A stretch of DNA of 44,756 bases from Bacillota bacterium (GTDB lineage: Bacteria; Bacillota; Clostridia; Oscillospirales; Acutalibacteraceae), in the NCBI GenBank assembly GCA_022706685.1, contig JAKJCA010000019.1, forward strand, positions 1 through 44,756, in the 5' to 3' direction. The position numbers were made by a program, and so were the translations under genes. The notes under the pieces were generated by a model. The model searched no databases. It was not told where the DNA came from and was given only the letters and a program-made list of their open reading frames with translations. This document shows positions 40,668 to 44,756 of the stretch, piece after piece; the first letter of the stretch is position 1, and every line of letters starts with the position of its first letter.

Positions 40668-41081
40668 AACGACCTCCTGCGAAAATAGGAAGGCAGGGCG
40701 GCAACCGAAAGAGCCGGAATAAGCATATTTTATACCGGCATGGTTTCGGTGTCTATACGATATGTTCGCTAAGCCGCCCGGGCGCAGACGGCCGGCGCCA
40801 CGGCTTATCTCAATGAAGAGCATTTGGATCATTTGCCTCCTTTCTGCCGGCAAGCATGCCGAATTCTTTTTATGTGCTTATTCGCCGCCGCAAGGTCTGC
40901 GGGGATACGGCAGGCAACCTGCCGAGTGCGGAACGGTTTTTGAGTTGAACTGTGTTTTGTTGTCGTCAAACGGTCGTTTTTTAACAAAAGCAAACAATTA
41001 TATTCAAGACGGCAAATTATTATTTTATTTTTTGCACATATATGCTAATATGTACATATTCGATGGAAGGGGGAAAACGGT
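40668..41081 (+). promoter_or_regulatory. 414-base gene-free stretch with the alcohol dehydrogenase promoter region
   Basis: No credible gene. It holds a CGGCAGG/CCTGCCG hairpin with a three-base loop (40908-40924). An AT-rich promoter region before the dehydrogenase contains TGCTAATAT (extended -10, 41043-41051), overlapped by the dyad ACATAT (41036-41041) and ATATGT (41048-41053), a possible operator. A GGAAGGGGG ribosome site follows. Confidence 0.4.
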
Positions 41082-42293
41082 ATGTTATGGGCGTTGAAAA
41101 AGTGCTATTATAGGGTATATCAGTTCGTTCTGAAACTGGCGACCTATGTGCTCGACTGGACCGAACCGGCCGTGTACCGCGGGCCGGGCAGCGTCAAAAA
41201 ACTCCCCGTCATCCTTAAAAACCGGAAAATAGGCAACGTGCTCGTCGTCACCGACAAAACGATCGTCCAACTCGGCCTGATGGGCACCCTACTGGCGGGC
41301 CTCGACGAAAAGGGGATCCGTTACCACATTTTCGATGCGGTCGAGGCCAACCCTTCCGTCGAAACCATCGAGGAGGCGCGGCGCCTGTACCTCGAACACG
41401 GCTGCGGCGCGTTCCTCGCCTTCGGGGGCGGTTCGCCCATCGACTGCGCGAAAGTCGCGGCGGCGAGGATCTCCAACCCGAGAAAACCGGTCAAAAAAAT
41501 GCGGGGCATCCTGCATGTGACGCACAGGCCGCCGACGGTCATCGCGGTGCCGACCACGGCCGGCACCGGCTCCGAAACCACCGTCGCGGCGGTCGTCAAG
41601 GACACGGCCACCCACGAGAAATTTGCGGTGATGGACCCCAAACTGCGGCCGCGTTATGCCATTCTCGACCCGGAACTGACCGTCGGCCTGCCGCCGCACA
41701 TCACCGCGGCGACCGGCATGGACGCGCTGATACACGCCGTCGAGTCATATATCGGGAAGGGCAACACCAAATACACGGCCGAATGCGCGCTTAAAGCGGT
41801 GAACATCACCGCCCGCTGGCTTGTGCGCGCTTATGAGGACGGCGGCGATATGGAGGCGCGCGGGCAGATGCTCATCGCCTCCCACCACGCGGGCAACGCT
41901 TTCACGCGCGCGTACGTCGGCTACATCCACGCCATCGCGCACAACTTCGGCGGGCTGTACAACACGCCGCACGGTTTGGCCAACGCCATCGTGATGCCCT
42001 ATGTGCTCGAATACTACGGCGGCAAAATATACCCCCGGCTGGCCGAACTGGCCGACGCCGCGGGCGTGTCGCGGCCGGGTCAGGACCAAACCCGGAAAGC
42101 GGAGGCCTTCCTGGCCTGGCTGAAAGAACTCAAAAAGGCGCTGGGCATCCCCGAACATTTCGACGCGCTCGAGGAGAAGGATATCCCGCTCGTCGTCGAG
42201 CGCACGCTGCGCGAGGCCAACCCGCTGTATCCGGTGCCGGTGATTATGGACAAAGCCGGCTGCGAGGCCGTATTAAGAAAAATCAAAGGATAA
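41082..42293 (+). CDS. Iron-containing alcohol dehydrogenase
   Basis: A 403-residue group III dehydrogenase interconverting an alcohol and an aldehyde or ketone with NAD(P)H. The nucleotide site is AFGGGSPIDCAK (113-124) and the family signature is VPTTAGTGSETT (156-167). Metal ligands are D214 and H218 in GMDALIHAVES, plus histidines in GYIHAIAHNFGG and NTPHGLAN. An N-terminal extension of about 27 residues (LKKCYYRVYQFVLKL) precedes the usual start and looks amphipathic. It is followed by an aldehyde:ferredoxin oxidoreductase and a MoaD-like gene on the same strand, which suggests an alcohol-aldehyde-acid module. The true substrate is unknown. Confidence 0.93.
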   Translation: MLWALKKCYYRVYQFVLKLATYVLDWTEPAVYRGPGSVKKLPVILKNRKIGNVLVVTDKTIVQLGLMGTLLAGLDEKGIRYHIFDAVEANPSVETIEEARRLYLEHGCGAFLAFGGGSPIDCAKVAAARISNPRKPVKKMRGILHVTHRPPTVIAVPTTAGTGSETTVAAVVKDTATHEKFAVMDPKLRPRYAILDPELTVGLPPHITAATGMDALIHAVESYIGKGNTKYTAECALKAVNITARWLVRAYEDGGDMEARGQMLIASHHAGNAFTRAYVGYIHAIAHNFGGLYNTPHGLANAIVMPYVLEYYGGKIYPRLAELADAAGVSRPGQDQTRKAEAFLAWLKELKKALGIPEHFDALEEKDIPLVVERTLREANPLYPVPVIMDKAGCEAVLRKIKG

Positions 42294-42366
42294 ACCCGTT
42301 TTTCGTCCCGGGGACGGCGTCCCTCCGGTTGATAGAATACTGATCATGAAAGCAGGGTGGTTGCGG

Positions 42367-44253
42367 ATGACAAAGTACAAAGGCTACGCGGGCAAAGTGC
42401 TCAAAATCGACCTCGGCAAAGAAACGTTCGAGGATTACCCCTGGACGGACAAAGACCGGGAGAGGACCATCGGCGGCAAAATCATGGCGGCGGAAATCCT
42501 GTACCGGCACATCAAGCCGGGCATGACCGCCTTCGACGAGGACAACTGGCTGGTTGTCACCACCGGCCCCCTGAGCGGCTGCGGCTGCCCGAGCACCTCG
42601 CGGTTCAACATCTCCACCGTTTCGCCGCTGACGGGCATCGTGACGTCCTCCAACTGCGGGGGCAATTTCGGCCTGTCGCTTAAAAGGGCCGGCTACGACG
42701 CCGTCATCTTCACCGGCAAAGCGAAAAAGCCCGTCCATGTGGAAATCGGCGAGAACGCCGTCGCTTTCCACGACGCTTCGGCGCTGTGGGGCCTGACCGT
42801 GACGGCGACGCAGGAACAGCTGCCGCCGAAAGCGGGCAAAATGGTCATCGGCCCGGCCGGCGAGAACAAGGTCCTCTACGCCGCGGTGTTCAGCGGCGAA
42901 AGAACGGCAGGGCGCGGGGGCGTCGGCGCCGTCTTCGGCGACAAGAACCTCAAAGCGGTTACCGCCGACGGCAACGTGAAAATCGAAGTCTTCGACAAGG
43001 AAAAACTCAAAGCGACCAATAAAAAATGGGTCGACCAGCTCCGGAAGCACCCGCTGACCGGCAAACAACTGCCCAAACTGGGGACGGCCGGGCTCATCGC
43101 GCCCATGCAGGCGCACAGAATTCTGGCTACGAAAAACTTCTCGACGGGGCGGTTCGACGATTTTGAAAAAGTCTCGGGCGAAGTCCTCGCGGAGAAATAC
43201 CTGGTCAAAAACTCAGGCTGCACCACCTGCGTCATCCAGTGCACCCGGCGCGTCACCGTCGACGGCAAGGTGGTCAAAGGCCCCGAACTCGAGACGCTCG
43301 GCCTGCTGGGCCCCAACCTGATGAACAGCAACCTGGAGCTCATCAACCGATGGAACTACGAACTCGACGAGCTGGGCATGGACACCATCTCCACGGCCGG
43401 TTCGGTCGCTTTCGCGATGGAACTCAACGAAAAAGGCCTGTGGGACAACGGCCTGAAGTTCGGCGAGGTGGACAACCTGTCGCAGGTATTCGAGGACATT
43501 GCCTACCGCCGCGGCATCGGGGATATTCTGGCGCAAGGCACCAAACGCATGGCCGAACGGTTCGGCGGAAAGGAGTTCGCCATCAACGCCAAGGGCATGG
43601 AACTCGCCGCCTACGAGCCGCGCTCGGCGGTCGGGCACGGGCTGGGCTACGCGACGGCCAACCGGGGCGGCTGCCACCTCAACGCCGGCTACGTCGTGGT
43701 GCTCGAGGGGCTGGGCTTGAACATCAACCAGTACACCCCGCACGGCAAAGCCGCCATCGCCATCTTCTTCCAGAACATGATGGAGTGCGTCTCCGCGATG
43801 GGGAGCTGCCTGTTCACCACCTACGCGGTGCTGCCGGCGCCGGTCATGGCCCGGCCGGACTGGATTGTCACCAAAATCACCAACAAGGCCTTTACCAAAA
43901 TCGGGCCGATTATCGGGCTGCTGGATATGCACCCGTGGATAGCGAGCATGAACCTGCCGCTGATCATGCACGGGCCGGCGCTGCGCGACGCTACGGGCAT
44001 GAAGGTGAACATCGGCATGATGATGAAAACCGGCGAGCGCGGCTACAACCTCGAGCGCCAGTGCAACATCATCCTCGGCCAGAAAGCCGGCGCCGACACC
44101 CTGCCGAAGCGGCTGACCGACGAGCCGCAGTACCCGGAAAACCCGAAGTCGAAAGTGCCGCTGCAGAAGATGCTGAAAAACTACTACTTCATCCGCGGCT
44201 GGAAAGACGGCGTCCCGACCAAACGCAAGCTCGACAAACTGGGCATCCATTGA
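42367..44253 (+). CDS. Aldehyde:ferredoxin oxidoreductase family enzyme (tungsten/molybdenum)
   Basis: A 628-residue enzyme that oxidises aldehydes to acids with ferredoxin, or the reverse. The N-terminal domain begins YKGYAGKVLKIDLGKE. The pterin-binding segment is AGRGGVGAVFGDKNLKA (181-197). The 4Fe-4S cluster is bound by C285-x2-C288-x3-C292 and C481 in MGSCLF, matching the four ligands of the archaeal prototype. The second half contains ANRGGCHLNAGY. It is slightly longer than typical (about 605-620). The start ATG at 42367 is favoured by alignment with the family N-terminus; another in-frame ATG lies at 42346. A gap of 73 bases follows the alcohol dehydrogenase, and a MoaD-like gene follows 14 bases later. 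Confidence 0.92.
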   Translation: MTKYKGYAGKVLKIDLGKETFEDYPWTDKDRERTIGGKIMAAEILYRHIKPGMTAFDEDNWLVVTTGPLSGCGCPSTSRFNISTVSPLTGIVTSSNCGGNFGLSLKRAGYDAVIFTGKAKKPVHVEIGENAVAFHDASALWGLTVTATQEQLPPKAGKMVIGPAGENKVLYAAVFSGERTAGRGGVGAVFGDKNLKAVTADGNVKIEVFDKEKLKATNKKWVDQLRKHPLTGKQLPKLGTAGLIAPMQAHRILATKNFSTGRFDDFEKVSGEVLAEKYLVKNSGCTTCVIQCTRRVTVDGKVVKGPELETLGLLGPNLMNSNLELINRWNYELDELGMDTISTAGSVAFAMELNEKGLWDNGLKFGEVDNLSQVFEDIAYRRGIGDILAQGTKRMAERFGGKEFAINAKGMELAAYEPRSAVGHGLGYATANRGGCHLNAGYVVVLEGLGLNINQYTPHGKAAIAIFFQNMMECVSAMGSCLFTTYAVLPAPVMARPDWIVTKITNKAFTKIGPIIGLLDMHPWIASMNLPLIMHGPALRDATGMKVNIGMMMKTGERGYNLERQCNIILGQKAGADTLPKRLTDEPQYPENPKSKVPLQKMLKNYYFIRGWKDGVPTKRKLDKLGIH

Positions 44254-44267
44254 GGGAGGTGGAAGTT

Positions 44268-44513
44268 ATGGCGCAGGTCAATGTCAAATGCTTCGGCGTT
44301 ATCCGGATGGATTCGAAAATCGCCTCCGCCGCCGTGAGCGCGGCGCGCGTGGCGGATATCTATGACCGCATCAACGACCTCATCGAAGCCGATTTCAAAA
44401 TCGGGCCGGGCGACGCCCTGGTCTATATTAACGGCGAGCGCTGCCGCTCCAACAGAACGAAACTGCGCGACAACGACGAGGTCTGGCTACTTTCGCCCGC
44501 GTCGGGGGGATAA
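44268..44513 (+). CDS. MoaD/ThiS-family sulfur-carrier-like protein
   Basis: An 81-residue ubiquitin-fold protein ending in the Gly-Gly tail (SPASGG) that is adenylated and thiocarboxylated in MoaD and ThiS. NDEVWLLSPASGG matches the MoaD end (…DgDevaliPPvsGG). Small MoaD-like genes often sit beside tungsten aldehyde oxidoreductases, presumably giving sulfur for the pterin cofactor. GGAGG lies before the ATG at 44268. It ends the alcohol dehydrogenase/AOR/MoaD series, followed by a terminator. No MoaE is in the window, so its partner is elsewhere. Confidence 0.88.
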   Translation: MAQVNVKCFGVIRMDSKIASAAVSAARVADIYDRINDLIEADFKIGPGDALVYINGERCRSNRTKLRDNDEVWLLSPASGG

Positions 44514-44514
44514 C

Positions 44515-44570
44515 AGACGGCAGACAACAGAAAACAGATTTCAGATAACAGACGTCAGACAGCAGATGAT
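44515..44570. repeat. Low-complexity CAGA-rich tract
   Basis: A run of imperfect ACAGA/CAGAC units (for example CAGACGGCAGACAACAGAAA) with no fixed period, right after the MoaD-like stop. It is non-coding and possibly a degenerate microsatellite. Confidence 0.6.
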
Positions 44571-44577
44571 AGAACAC

Positions 44578-44621
44578 AACGCCTATCGACCAAGCCGTGA
44601 TTTGGTAGATAGGCGTTTTTT
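44578..44621 (+). terminator. Intrinsic terminator of the AOR/MoaD transcript
   Basis: AACGCCTATC (44578-44587) pairs with GATAGGCGTT (44608-44617); the T-run covers 44616-44621. Confidence 0.88.
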
Positions 44622-44695
44622 ATGGGTAATCGACGGGATTGTCAAACCCCCGTCAGACTGTTACAAAACTCTTCAATCATAACACAACCCAATGA

Positions 44696-44701
44696 TATAA
44701 T
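44696..44701 (+). promoter_or_regulatory. -10 element for the gene at the window end
   Basis: A perfect TATAAT at 44696-44701, 39 bases before an ATG. TTCAAT at 44672-44677 is a weak -35 with an 18-base spacer. Confidence 0.45.
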
Positions 44702-44739
44702 AACCATAGCAAAAAGCTGTAGAGAAAAGAGGCCTTGCT

Positions 44740-44756
44740 ATGGGAAGAATAGAAGG
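44740..44756 (+). CDS. Start of an unidentified gene, cut by the window end
   Basis: ATG GGA AGA ATA GAA… with GAGG seven bases upstream and a TATAAT 39 bases upstream. Only MGRIE is visible, so no product can be named. Confidence 0.45.

Noticed and set aside
40762..41097. A 111-codon open frame before the alcohol dehydrogenase
   Set aside because: No ribosome site, no domain, and it crosses the AT-rich promoter and the dehydrogenase start.
44515..44570. A CRISPR or tandem array in the CAGA-rich tract
   Set aside because: The units are 5-8 bases, irregular and without spacers.

Overview
The window looks like chromosome of a GC-rich, strictly or mostly anaerobic member of the Clostridia (Firmicutes). 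The evidence is an NADH-linked [FeFe]-hydrogenase operon of the hnd type, a glycyl-radical enzyme with its activase, a tungsten/molybdenum aldehyde oxidoreductase, GGAGG-type ribosome binding sites and a VTC/DUF4956 gene pair. The Oscillospirales are a reasonable guess for the order, but that is inference. Genes are densely packed on both strands. There is no phage, transposase, tRNA or CRISPR array; the only stable RNA gene is an isolated 5S rRNA.

Layout. 1-3.8 kb: end of a GH3-like glycosidase, a large unrecognised membrane-anchored protein and a GPH-family sugar symporter, probably glycan use. 3.9-12.1 kb: a regulated envelope locus. An ABC exporter and a two-component system are on the minus strand; divergent from them are a beta-helix lipoprotein, a VTC-domain protein and a DUF4956 membrane protein. 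TGAAG-type direct repeats occur in front of both the exporter and the regulator/lipoprotein promoters. 12.1-12.4 kb: a non-coding chain of hairpins with a repeat that recurs at 22.2 kb. 12.4-18.5 kb, all minus: a secreted metallophosphoesterase and a three-gene radical operon (anSME-like SPASM protein, glycyl-radical enzyme, activase) with a highly structured spacer. 18.7-22.0 kb: YegS-type lipid kinase, GH4 glycosidase, Mrp/NBP35 Fe-S carrier. 22.4-25.9 kb: hndA-hndC-hndD hydrogenase. 26.1-27.6 kb: catalase.

27.9-33.7 kb, plus strand: a uroporphyrinogen-decarboxylase-family protein, a polysaccharide operon (pyruvyl transferase, GT2, GT-D fold glycosyltransferase), a CPBP protease and TadA. 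33.7-36.9 kb, minus: nadABC for de novo NAD. 37.0-37.25 kb: a solitary 5S rRNA with its own promoter and terminator. 37.3-40.7 kb: flavin reductase, a TIM-barrel-like protein of unknown function and a DUF2207 membrane protein. 41.1-44.5 kb, plus: iron alcohol dehydrogenase, aldehyde:ferredoxin oxidoreductase and a MoaD-like protein, plausibly one alcohol/aldehyde/acid redox module. A new gene begins at 44740.

The best candidates for something under-described are the 3.9-12.1 kb sensor/exporter/lipoprotein/VTC/DUF4956 locus with its shared operator-like repeats, and the glycyl-radical operon with an extra SPASM maturase and five consecutive hairpins between enzyme and activase.
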